Below are positions 48,650-57,199 of a stretch of 64,000 bases of DNA, piece by piece. Each line of letters begins with the position of its first letter. Within the stretch, counting starts at the first letter, position 1. The stretch is taken from the NCBI GenBank assembly GCA_900548905.1, contig URMK01000005.1, forward strand, positions 1 through 64,000. Direction: 5' to 3'. The stretch comes from an uncultured Lachnospiraceae bacterium. Its GTDB lineage: Bacteria; Bacillota; Clostridia; Lachnospirales; Lachnospiraceae. A program made the position numbers and the translations under genes. Below the pieces are notes generated by a model. That model saw only the letters and a program-made list of their open reading frames with translations. It was not told the origin of the DNA and did not search any database.

Positions 48650-49453
48650 TCAAACCTCCGCAGGCTTTACGCATCTGGGAATAGCGGCTATCAGGTTCCG
48701 GGTATAATCTTCCCGGGGATGTTCAAATATCTCCCGGCAGTCCCCCTGCTCCACCACCGCCCCGTCCTTCATAACCACAATGCGTTGGCAGAGACGCTTT
48801 ACCAGACTCAAATCATGGGAAATGAACAGGATTCCCGTTTTCTTTTCCTGATTGAGTCTGGAAAGGAGCCTGACAATCTGAAGCTGCACCGTAACATCCA
48901 GGGCTGTGGTGGGTTCATCCGCAATCAGCAGCCTGGGTTCACAGATCATGGCAGCCGCGATCATAACCCTCTGCCGCTGCCCTCCTGATATCTGGTGAGG
49001 ATAGGAATGATACATACGCTCCGGATCGGGCAGTTCCACCGTTTTCAGCATTTCCAGGGCTTTTTCCCGAAGCTGCTCCCGGCTCATATCAGGACGGTGT
49101 ATACGCAGGCTCTCCTCTACCTGCCAACCGATCCGGTACACCGGATTCAGGGATGTCATAGGCTCCTGGAACACAATACCGATATCATCTCCCTGAAATG
49201 CCCGGAGCTGCTCCCTGGGACAGGTCAGCAAATCCGTTCCCTGAAACAGGATCTGCCCGGTTTTCTTCATATCATGCCTGCGGAGAAGTCCCGCCACCGC
49301 CAGGGCCGTCATGGATTTCCCGGAACCGGATTCCCCGACCAGGCCGACAATATCCCCCTCGTCCATATGGAGATTAAAATGATAGACCACCGTTTCCGGG
49401 ACAAGATGATCATGGAATTCCAGATTCAGATCAATTACGTCAAGCATACCCAT
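48650..49453 (-). CDS. Peptide ABC transporter ATPase (DppD/OppD-like)
   Basis: A 267-residue ATPase with Walker A GESGSGKSMTAL, Q-loop VFQEPMTSLNPV, signature QISGGQRQRVMIAAAM, Walker B LLIADEPTTALD and H-loop ISHDLSLV. Like its partner it lacks the C-terminal HPY domain, so this pair is compact. I chose the ATG at 49453 (AAAGG ahead); GTG 49459 and ATG 49447 are alternatives. Its start overlaps the permease end. Confidence 0.92.
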   Translation of the reverse strand: MGMLDVIDLNLEFHDHLVPETVVYHFNLHMDEGDIVGLVGESGSGKSMTALAVAGLLRRHDMKKTGQILFQGTDLLTCPREQLRAFQGDDIGIVFQEPMTSLNPVYRIGWQVEESLRIHRPDMSREQLREKALEMLKTVELPDPERMYHSYPHQISGGQRQRVMIAAAMICEPRLLIADEPTTALDVTVQLQIVRLLSRLNQEKKTGILFISHDLSLVKRLCQRIVVMKDGAVVEQGDCREIFEHPREDYTRNLIAAIPRCVKPAEV

Positions 49454-50249
49454 ACCCACCTTTCCCCTTCAGCCCTTCCGCAAGCAGGCTGAAGCCCAGA
49501 ACCATCAAAACGATAAAAATGCCGGGAAACAGCGCAAAGCCGGGAGCGGAGAAAATATAGGTCTGCGCTTCGGAAAGCATCCTTCCCAGGCTGGCTTCCG
49601 GAGGCTGTACCCCGATTCCAAGGTAGCTCATACCCGCTTCCGCCAGCACCGCGTTATTAAACCCAATCATCACGGCCGGGACAAGCACCTTAAGGGTGTT
49701 GGGCAGGATATGAACGAACATAATACGCAGCCGCCCGGCGCCGGCCAGTCTTGCCAGCTTCACATAGTCCATATTCTTGCAGCGGATAAATTCGGAGCGC
49801 ACGATCCTGGCAAAGCTGGGGATAAAGGCAATTCCCAGGGAAATGATCACATTCCCTTTTCCCGGCCCCAGGAGGCTGATGAAAACCAGCGCCAGAAGGA
49901 TGCTGGGGAACGCGAATACCACATCATTGATACGCATCAGCACCTCGTCCAGCAGCCCGCCGAAATATCCGGTAAAAGCGCCCAGAAGCACGCCGAAAAA
50001 GGTGCCTATGGCAACGGTAGACAGCGCCACCGACAGCGTCGTGCCGCTGCCCTTCATCACCCGGCTCAAAATATCCCTTCCGAAATTATCGCATCCGAAG
50101 GGATGGGCGAGCGTGGCGCCGGAAAGCTTATTTGCATTGTCCATGGCCGTTGGATCATACGGTGTATAGAAGATTCCGACAAGCACCACCAGCAGGACAA
50201 AACCTGTGAGAACGCTTCCAAGAATTAAATTCAGGTTCTTTTTCTTCAT
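49440..50249 (-). CDS. Peptide ABC transporter permease (DppC-like)
   Basis: A 269-residue permease with one helix before and five within the BPD_transp_1 domain. It shows the OppC-type region GTDNFGRD-like HPFGCDNFGRDILSRVMKGSG and the EAA loop ARLAGAGRLRIMFVHILPNTL. It forms the channel with the DppB-like protein. Confidence 0.92.
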   Translation of the reverse strand: MKKKNLNLILGSVLTGFVLLVVLVGIFYTPYDPTAMDNANKLSGATLAHPFGCDNFGRDILSRVMKGSGTTLSVALSTVAIGTFFGVLLGAFTGYFGGLLDEVLMRINDVVFAFPSILLALVFISLLGPGKGNVIISLGIAFIPSFARIVRSEFIRCKNMDYVKLARLAGAGRLRIMFVHILPNTLKVLVPAVMIGFNNAVLAEAGMSYLGIGVQPPEASLGRMLSEAQTYIFSAPGFALFPGIFIVLMVLGFSLLAEGLKGKGGYGYA

Positions 50250-50278
50250 AGTTTGGCCTCATCTTTCCGCGCAGTTTC

Positions 50279-51220
50279 TTATTGTACACGAATCCTGGGA
50301 TCGATTTTCTTATAAATGAAATCCACCAGGAAATTGATGAAAATAACAAGAAAGGCCAACAGTACAATAATGGCCTCCACCACCGGATAATCCCTGTTCG
50401 ATATGGATGTGAGCAGGATTCTTCCCAGTCCGGGAATATTAAATACCTGCTCAATAATGATGCTTCCCGCTATCATATCCGTAAGAGCCATCCCCAGAAA
50501 AGTCACCACCGGAATCATGGCATTCTTCAGCAGGTGGCGGTACATCACATCCCTGGTGCTGTTTCCCCTGCTGTATGCCGTCCTGGCATAATCCTGCTGC
50601 ATTTCCTGTACAATGGAGCTGCGCAGCAGCTTCACCGCCATTGCGGCTTTGGGAAGGGCGATGGACAGCGCCGGAAAAAAGAGATATCCGATAAAACCGG
50701 TTATGCTTTTGGTATAGGATACATAGCCGCCCGGCGTAAATAAATGGAGTAGCAGGCCGAAAAAAAGGGTTATCAGTATTCCCGAGAAAAAAGGCGGGAT
50801 TGCCATAATGATCTGATTAAGCACGGATATCACATGATCTGCCGCCCCTCCCTCATGCCTGGCCGTATAAAGCCCGAGGGGTATGGAAATGAGCACCATC
50901 ATGGCAAACGCCATCAGGGTCAGGGTCAGGGTGACGGGGATTTTTTCCGCCACCATATCCGCCACCGGCATATGATAGCTGTAGGAGGTTCCCAGATCCC
51001 CCTTAAGCAGTCCGCCCAGCCAGCCGGCAAAGCGTACCGGAAGGGGGCGGTTCAGCCCCATCTCCTCGCGCAGCGCCTCCACTTTGGCCGGTGTGGCCTC
51101 CGTGCCCAGCTTTGCCGTGGCGGGGTCCCCGGGTATCACTGCAAATGCAAGAAACACCAGAAAAGACACCACCAGCAGGGTCGCAGCCATGGATACCAGT
51201 TTTTTTATTATATATTTCAC
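50279..51220 (-). CDS. Peptide ABC transporter permease (DppB-like)
   Basis: A 313-residue permease. The N-terminal helix (LVSMAATLLVVSFLVFLAFAVIPGDPA), the conserved REEMGLNRPLPVRFAGWLGGLLKGDLG, and the EAA loop QDYARTAYSRGNSTRDVMYRHLLKNAMIPVV are typical of DppB. I set the start at GTG 51220 (about 10 bases after GGGAG); a reading to 51316 would overlap the upstream gene and add non-family residues. Confidence 0.9.
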   Translation of the reverse strand: MKYIIKKLVSMAATLLVVSFLVFLAFAVIPGDPATAKLGTEATPAKVEALREEMGLNRPLPVRFAGWLGGLLKGDLGTSYSYHMPVADMVAEKIPVTLTLTLMAFAMMVLISIPLGLYTARHEGGAADHVISVLNQIIMAIPPFFSGILITLFFGLLLHLFTPGGYVSYTKSITGFIGYLFFPALSIALPKAAMAVKLLRSSIVQEMQQDYARTAYSRGNSTRDVMYRHLLKNAMIPVVTFLGMALTDMIAGSIIIEQVFNIPGLGRILLTSISNRDYPVVEAIIVLLAFLVIFINFLVDFIYKKIDPRIRVQ

Positions 51221-51257
51221 GTCTTTCACGCTCCCTTGCAAAGCCGGAATCTGAACC

Positions 51258-52775
51258 CTATTGTCCGACGATTTTAAGCTTGGCGATATCCTGCACATAC
51301 AGCGGATAGAATTCATATCCTGTATATTTTTTGTTCAACGCTACCAGATAAGGCAGATCCTGAATATATACATTGGCCGCATGCTCCGCTAAAAGCGTTT
51401 CACATTCCTTGAACGCAGCCGTTTTTTCCCCGTCGTCAATTGTAGCAAGCGCTTTGGCATAGGCGGCATCATAATCCGCATTGCTGAAATTAATAAAATT
51501 GTTGCCTGCCGTGGAAACGAAACGGGACAGAAGTGCGCTGGGGGTCAGGCTGGATGCATCCACTCCCACCACCGTAGCTTCGTAATTTCTTCCCGCATAT
51601 ACATCGGACAGCCAGCTGTCCCATTCAATGAGATTAATTTCTGCCGTCACGCCGATTTTTTTAAGCTGTTCCACAATTACCTGCGCCGTATCGATATGCT
51701 GCTGGTAATTGGACGGAACCGTTATGGTAAAGGAAAAGCCGTTTTCATACCCGGCTTCCTTCAAAAGCGCCTTCGCCTTATCCAAATCCCGGCTGTACAT
51801 GTCATTCAGTTCCGGCATATAGTATTTCCCAAAAGCAGGAAACATACTGCTGCCGATTTCCGTACCCTTTCCGTCGGAAACAATATCCATAATTTCCTGG
51901 GGATCCACCGCATAGCACAGCGCCTGACGGACAAGTTCATCATTAAAAGGCTCCGCCGCGTTATTCAGATACAGGGCCTGTACCAGATTCATGGTACCCT
52001 CAAGCACCTGGAAATCATCTCCCAGCTGTTCCGCCTGAGCGGGTGTCACCCTGGCAAACATATCGATGGAGCCTCCCTGCAGATCCATGACGATGGAATC
52101 CGCATTGGCGCATACCTTAAAGGTAACATGCTCGATATTGGCAGGTGTTCCCCAATAATCATCGAATTTTTCCATCACAAAATTTTCCTGGGGGGAACGG
52201 GATACATACTTATACGGCCCGGTTCCGATGGGATTGGTATCCGGGTTTTCATTGGACGCCGGAATAACGGCATTGGTCATATAAGCCAGGAAATCCGTAT
52301 CCGGCCCGTCCAATACCACTTCCACTGTTTTCTCATCCAGAATATCCACGCTTTGTATATGAGAATACGCCGCTACCAGGGGTTCCCCATTCGTGGTATC
52401 GGCGCATCTGTCTATGGAATACTTCACGTCTTCGGCCGTTACCGGACTGCCATCATGGAATTTTACCCCTTCCCTTAAGGTAAAGGTGTAGGTGGTCGCA
52501 TCTTCCGATATCTGAAAATCACTCGCAATTGCCGGCTGCAGATCTCCGCTGCTGTCCGCCTTTACAAGTCCTTCGTACAGATTAAACAATACCTCTTCCG
52601 TTCCTGCCGCCACCGCTTTGTGAGGGTCAAGACTGTCTTCCATATCCTGAGGTATGCCAATCGTTATCTGAGAAGAGTTCTCACCCGCCTTATCACCTGA
52701 GCATGCGCTCAGTGCAATAGTTAGTGTTGTGCACACTAAAGTCAAAAGAAACCGTTTTAAAGCCTTTGTCTTCAT
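51258..52775 (-). CDS. Peptide-binding lipoprotein (SBP_bac_5)
   Basis: A 505-residue extracytoplasmic solute-binding protein of the DppA/OppA family. Signal peptide with lipobox ALSAC, then the family landmarks: LREGVKFHDGSPVTAEDVKYSIDR, GTGPYKY and FNDELVRQALCYAVDPQEI. It hands peptides or a related ligand to the four downstream proteins. It has its own promoter and an unusually long leader holding a hairpin and a palindrome half-site. Confidence 0.94.
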   Translation of the reverse strand: MKTKALKRFLLTLVCTTLTIALSACSGDKAGENSSQITIGIPQDMEDSLDPHKAVAAGTEEVLFNLYEGLVKADSSGDLQPAIASDFQISEDATTYTFTLREGVKFHDGSPVTAEDVKYSIDRCADTTNGEPLVAAYSHIQSVDILDEKTVEVVLDGPDTDFLAYMTNAVIPASNENPDTNPIGTGPYKYVSRSPQENFVMEKFDDYWGTPANIEHVTFKVCANADSIVMDLQGGSIDMFARVTPAQAEQLGDDFQVLEGTMNLVQALYLNNAAEPFNDELVRQALCYAVDPQEIMDIVSDGKGTEIGSSMFPAFGKYYMPELNDMYSRDLDKAKALLKEAGYENGFSFTITVPSNYQQHIDTAQVIVEQLKKIGVTAEINLIEWDSWLSDVYAGRNYEATVVGVDASSLTPSALLSRFVSTAGNNFINFSNADYDAAYAKALATIDDGEKTAAFKECETLLAEHAANVYIQDLPYLVALNKKYTGYEFYPLYVQDIAKLKIVGQ

Positions 52776-52811
52776 GTGTTTTTCCTTTCTCTCTCAGCAC
52801 TTTTCGACCCG

Positions 52812-52848
52812 GTGCGCAGCAAATGCGCACACCTGTCTGAACTGTCAC
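52812..52848. repeat. Hairpin plus dispersed half-site in SBP leader
   Basis: GTGCGCA (52812-52818) and TGCGCAC (52824-52830) form a perfect stem around GCAAA, followed by the half-site GTCTGAACTGTCAC (52835-52848), two mismatches from consensus. The combination lies in the 5' untranslated region of the solute-binding-protein gene. Confidence 0.6.
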
Positions 52849-52886
52849 GTGAAAAGTACCTTTTCTATATTTAGTTTTACCGTAGT

Positions 52887-52915
52887 ATTGTATACAAAAT
52901 CGAATAAAAATGCAA
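52887..52915 (-). promoter_or_regulatory. Promoter of first peptide transporter operon
   Basis: Minus-strand TTGCAT (52910-52915), 17-bp spacer and TACAAT (52887-52892), leaving a leader of about 105 bases. Confidence 0.75.
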
Positions 52916-52952
52916 GAAAAAATTAAGATGCATAAAATATGGAAAAAAGCAG

Positions 52953-52997
52953 GAAAAAACTCTGTGCACAGATCCTTATTCCATCTGTGCACAGAGT
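52953..52997 (-). terminator. Terminator of nrdR
   Basis: ACTCTGTGCACAGAT (52959-52973) and ATCTGTGCACAGAGT (52983-52997), a perfect 15-bp stem followed on the minus strand by six T residues. Confidence 0.95.
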
Positions 52998-53015
52998 CGG
53001 TTGCGCAATGCATTA

Positions 53016-53474
53016 TTATCCCTTTGTACTCATTACCTTCTTCAACTCGTCCATAAACGTATTGATATCTTTGAATTCCCTGTATACAGAAGCGAAACGC
53101 ACATAAGCTACCGCGTCCAGGTCCTTCAGCCTGTCCATCACCAGTTCCCCGATAACCTGACTGGGTATTTCCTTTTCTTCCATATTAAATACTTCCGTCT
53201 CCACCTCATCTACCAGGCGGGTGATCTGATTGGCGCTTACCGGACGTTTATGGCAGGCGCGCAAAACTCCGGCTTCAATTTTGGAACGATCATACGTTTC
53301 CCTGTTATTGTCCTTTTTAATGACAATTAACGGGATCGTCTCAACCTTTTCATACGTAGTAAAACGTTTGCCGCATTCGTCACACATACGGCGCCTTCTG
53401 ATGGAGTTATTCTCATCAGCCGGCCTGGAATCGATCACTCTTGTATTGTCTCGACCGCAAAAAGGACACTTCAT
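53016..53474 (-). CDS. nrdR: Ribonucleotide reductase regulator NrdR
   Basis: A 152-residue repressor of ribonucleotide reductase genes. The zinc ribbon MKCPFCGRDNTRVIDSR with CDECGKRFTTYE is at the N-terminus and the ATP-cone domain follows (VIKKDNNRETYDRSKIEAGV, then VAYVRFASVYREFKDI). It senses ATP and dATP. The ATG at 53474 has a GGGAG site. It is transcribed alone from a consensus promoter. Confidence 0.97.
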   Translation of the reverse strand: MKCPFCGRDNTRVIDSRPADENNSIRRRRMCDECGKRFTTYEKVETIPLIVIKKDNNRETYDRSKIEAGVLRACHKRPVSANQITRLVDEVETEVFNMEEKEIPSQVIGELVMDRLKDLDAVAYVRFASVYREFKDINTFMDELKKVMSTKG

Positions 53475-53566
53475 ATTCGGCTCCCATCTGTGCCTTGGCA
53501 CAATTCCAATCAACAAAGGCAGAAAACAGCCTGTTTCCGCCCTCCAAATTATTCCATATCTGTTTT

Positions 53567-53595
53567 ATTATAAAATAGCTTTGGTTTTATGTCAA
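53567..53595 (-). promoter_or_regulatory. Consensus SigA promoter of nrdR
   Basis: Minus-strand TTGACA (53590-53595), 17 bp, TATAAT (53567-53572): full consensus. The remainder of the gap up to 53764 contains small hairpins (for example CTTTGTGA/TCACAAAG at 53691-53712) but nothing coding was seen. Confidence 0.92.
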
Positions 53596-53764
53596 CTTAG
53601 GAACTAATGTTCGCCATATTTGCCTGGAGAAGCACGGGCACCGGCCGGGGCCGGGGTGTAACTTTTCGGCGGATCCGAATAAGTGCCCCACTTTGTGAAT
53701 ATCATCACAAAGCGCGGCACAAGATGAAAACAGCATCGGACAGAGTCTGTTGCCGCCGGGCGGC

Positions 53765-53998
53765 CTAATCCGGCAGATCCACAATAATAATATCCGGTCC
53801 TATCTGTTTAATATCCTTGTAGCAGATTACATGATCCGTATCACAGGAAAAAAAAGATTTCCATTTAGCTCCGCCCGGGACAATCAGCTTGCAGATGCAG
53901 CCGGTACACTGGTCAAACTCAAAATCCGTCACATGTCCCAGCTTTCTGCAGTCTCTCAAATTTATAACTTCCTTACACTTCAGTTCAGAAAAAAGCAT
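53765..53998 (-). CDS. YlmC/YmxH-family PRC-barrel protein
   Basis: A 77-residue protein of the YlmC/YmxH sporulation family: it begins MLFSELKCKEVINLRDCRKLG and contains a PRC-barrel beta fold ending IKQIGPDIIIVDL. Two Cys pairs (QCTGCICK, SCDTDHVICYKD) are visible. It lies directly after sigG, a common clostridial arrangement. The ATG at 53998 has an AGGGAG site. Confidence 0.9.
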   Translation of the reverse strand: MLFSELKCKEVINLRDCRKLGHVTDFEFDQCTGCICKLIVPGGAKWKSFFSCDTDHVICYKDIKQIGPDIIIVDLPD

Positions 53999-54096
53999 AT
54001 CTTTCTCCCTGCCGCGTGATGCGTTCTCCCATTTATTACTATCATATGCATCCGTTTCCCTTCTGCCACTCCCGGAGGGAAACGAATCCGCACGCA

Positions 54097-54876
54097 TTAA
54101 GCAGTCAGATAATTTTTCATCACCTTCAGTGCATTTTTTTCCAGCCTTGATACCTGGGCCTGGGAGATACCGATAAGCTCCGCCACCTCCATCTGTGTCT
54201 TTCCTTCAAAAAAGCGCAGGGATATAATCTCAAATTCCCTGTCGTTGAGCTTTTTCATCGCCTCACTTAAGGAAAGATGCTCCACCCAGGTTTCTTCTTT
54301 ATTTTTCTTGTCACTGATTTGATCCATGACATATAACGTATCCCCGCCATCCGTATATACCGGCTCATACAGGCTCATAGGATTCTGGATAGCATCCAGG
54401 GCATATACCACATCCTCTTTTGAAATACCTATTTCCGTGGCCACCTCGGCAATGGTAGGCTCCTTCTGGTTCTGTTTCATCAGGTTTTCTTTGGCATAGA
54501 TAGCCTTGTAGGCCGTATCCTTCAGGGATCTGCTTACACGGATCGCGTTGTTGTCCCGCAAAAACCTTCTGATTTCCCCGATAATCATAGGAACCGCATA
54601 GGTGCTGAATTTTACATTCAGCGTGGAATCGAAATTGTCAATTGCCTTGATCAGGCCGATACAGCCGATCTGAAACAGATCATCCACATTTTCATTACTA
54701 TTGGAAAACCGTTTGATTACACTGAGGACAAGACGCAGATTTCCTTTAATATACTGCTGTCTCGCTTCCTCGTCCCCTTCTTTTATCCGCTCAAAAAGCT
54801 GCGTTTTTTCCTCATTGGTAAGCACCGTAAGCTTTGATGTATTTACCCCGCAGATTTCCACCTTATTCAGTGCCAT
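54097..54876 (-). CDS. sigG: Sporulation sigma factor SigG
   Basis: A 259-residue RNA polymerase sigma factor for late forespore genes. Region 2 reads NLRLVLSVIKRFSNSNENVDDLFQIGCIGL and KFSTYAVPMIIGEIRRFLRD; region 4 ends ELIGISQAQVSRLEKNALKVM. The N-terminus MALNKVEICGVNTSKLTVL, which in SigG carries determinants for anti-sigma control, fits SigG rather than SigF. It follows sigE by 91 bp, where a sporulation-type promoter is possible. Confidence 0.95.
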   Translation of the reverse strand: MALNKVEICGVNTSKLTVLTNEEKTQLFERIKEGDEEARQQYIKGNLRLVLSVIKRFSNSNENVDDLFQIGCIGLIKAIDNFDSTLNVKFSTYAVPMIIGEIRRFLRDNNAIRVSRSLKDTAYKAIYAKENLMKQNQKEPTIAEVATEIGISKEDVVYALDAIQNPMSLYEPVYTDGGDTLYVMDQISDKKNKEETWVEHLSLSEAMKKLNDREFEIISLRFFEGKTQMEVAELIGISQAQVSRLEKNALKVMKNYLTA

Positions 54877-54910
54877 TGCCGAATCCTCCTGCTCTCATTT
54901 TCTACTAAAG

Positions 54911-54939
54911 AGAATTCTCACAATTTCATCCAAATATAC
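54911..54939 (-). promoter_or_regulatory. Possible SigF/SigG promoter before sigG
   Basis: Minus-strand GTATA (54935-54939) and GAGAATTCT (54911-54919) about 15 bases apart resemble the forespore promoter pattern GYATA-N15-GGnnAAnnT. The -10 match is imperfect. Confidence 0.4.
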
Positions 54940-54967
54940 CAATCAGGAAATACAAAATCTGGAAACT

Positions 54968-55705
54968 TTATTCTTTTACCATTTCCCTCTTCAGCCGCTT
55001 CATAATCTTCTTTTCCAGCCTGGAAATATAGGACTGGGAAATGCCCAGCAGCGTGGCCACTTCTTTTTGTGTCATTTCCTGTCCGTCCGGGGTGTTAAGA
55101 CCGAATCTTAAGTTAATAATGGTCTTTTCCCTGTCTGTCAGCTTATTGATGGCCTTGAGAAGAAGCTTTCTTTCCACTTCATTTTCAATATCCCGGTAAA
55201 TAACGTCCTCGTCCGTCCCCAGGATATCGGAAAGAAGAAGCTCGTTCCCGTCCCAGTCCACATTCAAAGGCTCGTCAATGGAGACCTCAAGGCGGGTTTT
55301 GTTATTACGGCGCAGATACATGAGGATTTCATTTTCAATACAACGGGAGGCATAGGTCGCCAGCTTGATATTTTTGTCCGGTTTAAAGGTGTTGATGGAC
55401 TTGATCAGTCCGATGGTACCGATGGAAATCAGATCTTCCACACCTACACCCGTATTGTCGAATTTCTTTGCTATGTAAACGACCAGTCTGAGGTTGTGTT
55501 CAATCAGAATATTCTTCGCTTCGTCTTCATATTCCGTCCCCAGATCGCTTATGATTTCATTTTCTTTTTCTGATTCCAGCGGCGGCGGCAGAACCTCTGC
55601 CCCTCCGATGTAATGAATATCCCCCTGGCCTGATAAAAGGAAGCTGGGTTCCCTGCGAATCATCTTAAACTGCATTTTTCCTGGTATTGCGACTTTTAGT
55701 ATCAT
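54968..55705 (-). CDS. sigE: Sporulation sigma factor SigE (pro-form)
   Basis: A 245-residue mother-cell sigma factor. The first 25-30 residues (MILKVAIPGKMQFKMI...) are the pro-sequence removed by SpoIIGA, before GDIHYIGGAEVLPPPL. Core regions follow: HNLRLVVYIAKKFDNTGVGVEDLISIGTIGL, KLATYASRCIENEILMYLRR and VATLLGISQSYISRLEKKIMKRLK. The ATG at 55705 lies inside the spoIIGA 3' end (about 40 bp overlap) with a strong GGAGG. Confidence 0.96.
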   Translation of the reverse strand: MILKVAIPGKMQFKMIRREPSFLLSGQGDIHYIGGAEVLPPPLESEKENEIISDLGTEYEDEAKNILIEHNLRLVVYIAKKFDNTGVGVEDLISIGTIGLIKSINTFKPDKNIKLATYASRCIENEILMYLRRNNKTRLEVSIDEPLNVDWDGNELLLSDILGTDEDVIYRDIENEVERKLLLKAINKLTDREKTIINLRFGLNTPDGQEMTQKEVATLLGISQSYISRLEKKIMKRLKREMVKE

Positions 55706-56513
55706 GTCCGTTCCTCCGATTTTCAAATAATGCAGGATGCAGGATCATCTGGTAACCGCCATGTGCCGAGGCCTTTCCTTCATACAGGCCAAGAAGCGCT
55801 TTTTCGACAATCAACTCCTGTCCATCTTTCTTTACCTTAAGTTTCTCAATTTCCACCGCCTGCATCATGCCATGCTTTTTTCCGATGGAGTGATAGGGAA
55901 TAAGCCGGAACTTTTCAGGGATATCCAAGGGGATTTTCCCTTCAAGCGCCTCTCTTTCCACAACGCATACCGGTTTCCCGCTTATGGGATCATACAGGCT
56001 GTTGCCGCTGTCTATCAACGCCTTCAGCATAAGCTGTATCTCCCCTTCTTCCAGGATTACGGTTACCACTATCTCTTCCCTCTTTATCTGCTCCCAGCGC
56101 AGGATACAAAGTGCAGTGATCCCTATCGCCGCAGCGCAGGCCGATGCCTGCAGGGTGTCCATTGCGGTCTCCCTGCCACACACAGCGCGAAGGGCACTGA
56201 GGGCTCCTGCCAGCAGAAACGCAGCCCCGTGATACAGGATTACGGCCTTGCAGAAAACCTGCAGGGACTTTATCCGGAACGCCATTCCCAGCGTCACCAG
56301 GCCGCTGCATGCAAACAGCAGAATCTTCATGCTTCTGCCCATATCGGGCATGAGTAGAATCATACAAAAAAGCAGCGCGCCGGCCGACGATGCCAGGACA
56401 ATCCGTTTCAGCGTGACAGTGCTTCGCAGAAATGCCCTTGTCAGCAGCAAAAGCATGCAGCTTTGTATGAACTGAAGCAGAAACAGGCGGTCAATATATA
56501 CGATGTATCTCAC
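55665..56513 (-). CDS. spoIIGA: Sigma-E processing peptidase SpoIIGA
   Basis: A 282-residue membrane aspartic protease. Five N-terminal helices (to about residue 140) precede a pepsin-like half domain with the catalytic motif ALIDSGNSLYDPISGKPVCVV (Asp 168). It cleaves pro-SigE after septation. The C-terminal tail is basic. The gene has AGGAGG before its ATG and a leader with Spo0A-like boxes, as expected for the spoIIG operon. Confidence 0.95.
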   Translation of the reverse strand: MRYIVYIDRLFLLQFIQSCMLLLLTRAFLRSTVTLKRIVLASSAGALLFCMILLMPDMGRSMKILLFACSGLVTLGMAFRIKSLQVFCKAVILYHGAAFLLAGALSALRAVCGRETAMDTLQASACAAAIGITALCILRWEQIKREEIVVTVILEEGEIQLMLKALIDSGNSLYDPISGKPVCVVEREALEGKIPLDIPEKFRLIPYHSIGKKHGMMQAVEIEKLKVKKDGQELIVEKALLGLYEGKASAHGGYQMILHPALFENRRNGHDTKSRNTRKNAV

Positions 56514-56552
56514 CTCTCACCTCCTGTATTATAGGACTGCTTACATGGGTTA

Positions 56553-56628
56553 ATTATAGCGGCCAGTCCTCGCATTTTTTGTCGGAACCACGCATATTCT
56601 CTTCTGTATCCGTCTGTAATTTTCGACA
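56553..56628 (-). promoter_or_regulatory. Spo0A-controlled spoIIG-type promoter region
   Basis: A perfect 0A box TGTCGAA on the minus strand (56622-56628), a second box TGTCGGA in the opposite orientation (56580-56586) at the -35 position, and TATAAT (56553-56558). This mirrors the spoIIG promoter, where Spo0A binds boxes at and upstream of the -35. Confidence 0.7.
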
Positions 56629-56689
56629 AATTTATATAATTGACCGCGGGAAAAAGGCTTGTTCCCTCCTTTTCCCGCGTTTCGGGGAT

Positions 56690-56717
56690 CAAAAAAGAAC
56701 CGCTGTCCTGCGGTTCT
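56690..56717 (-). terminator. Terminator downstream of second peptide operon
   Basis: AGAACCGC (56696-56703) and GCGGTTCT (56710-56717) with a 6-base loop, then six T residues on the minus strand. Further hairpins lie at 56645-56677 (CGCGGGAAAA/TTTTCCCGCG) and 56762-56815 (ACTAGAGC arms and a TTCG-loop stem), so the 308-bp gap holds several stacked stems plus the spoIIG promoter. Confidence 0.88.
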
Positions 56718-56821
56718 GTCGGATAATCCGGAAAAACTGCGTATTCCGGAAGATATAAGAAAGTGCCTTCGGCACTAGAGCGAACTTTTGAAAAGTTTGC
56801 TCTAGTACTAAGCTTACTTAT

Positions 56822-57178
56822 TTATAATGAGTGCAGATAACGCTGCAGAAAATCCGCAACGGCCCCAACAGTCACAAAAGCCACGGCAGCCATACCCGCC
56901 GCCGTTTTAAAACCTATCACCTCAAAATGTTTCCGAAGGCCCTTTTCCTCCCTGTCGGGCTTTTTCCCCTTCACTATAAGCATTCCCGCCAAAAGAAACA
57001 GAAGAAGAGCCGCAATCAGGAAAACGCCGTTTTTTGCTGTTTCCAAGCCGGCATCTATGCCGCCCTTTCCGAAAAATAAGCCTGAAACCAATAAAAGAAC
57101 AGCCGCTGCCAATGCAGCAGCCATTCCCAAGAGAAGCGCTTTTACCAAATCCTTAAGCAGATTTTTTATTCTATTCAT
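56822..57178 (-). CDS. Small three-helix membrane protein, unknown
   Basis: A 118-residue protein with three hydrophobic segments (about 14-38, 52-70, 92-112) separated by short charged loops (KGKKPDREEKGLRKHFE). No motif is recognised. It starts 22 bp after the last transporter ATPase gene and has GAGGAG ahead of the ATG at 57178 (a GTG two codons earlier is too close to that site), so it is the terminal gene of the second peptide operon. Its role is unknown. Confidence 0.75.
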   Translation of the reverse strand: MNRIKNLLKDLVKALLLGMAAALAAAVLLLVSGLFFGKGGIDAGLETAKNGVFLIAALLLFLLAGMLIVKGKKPDREEKGLRKHFEVIGFKTAAGMAAVAFVTVGAVADFLQRYLHSL

Positions 57179-57199
57179 ATTCACTCCTCAAAAACCGTA

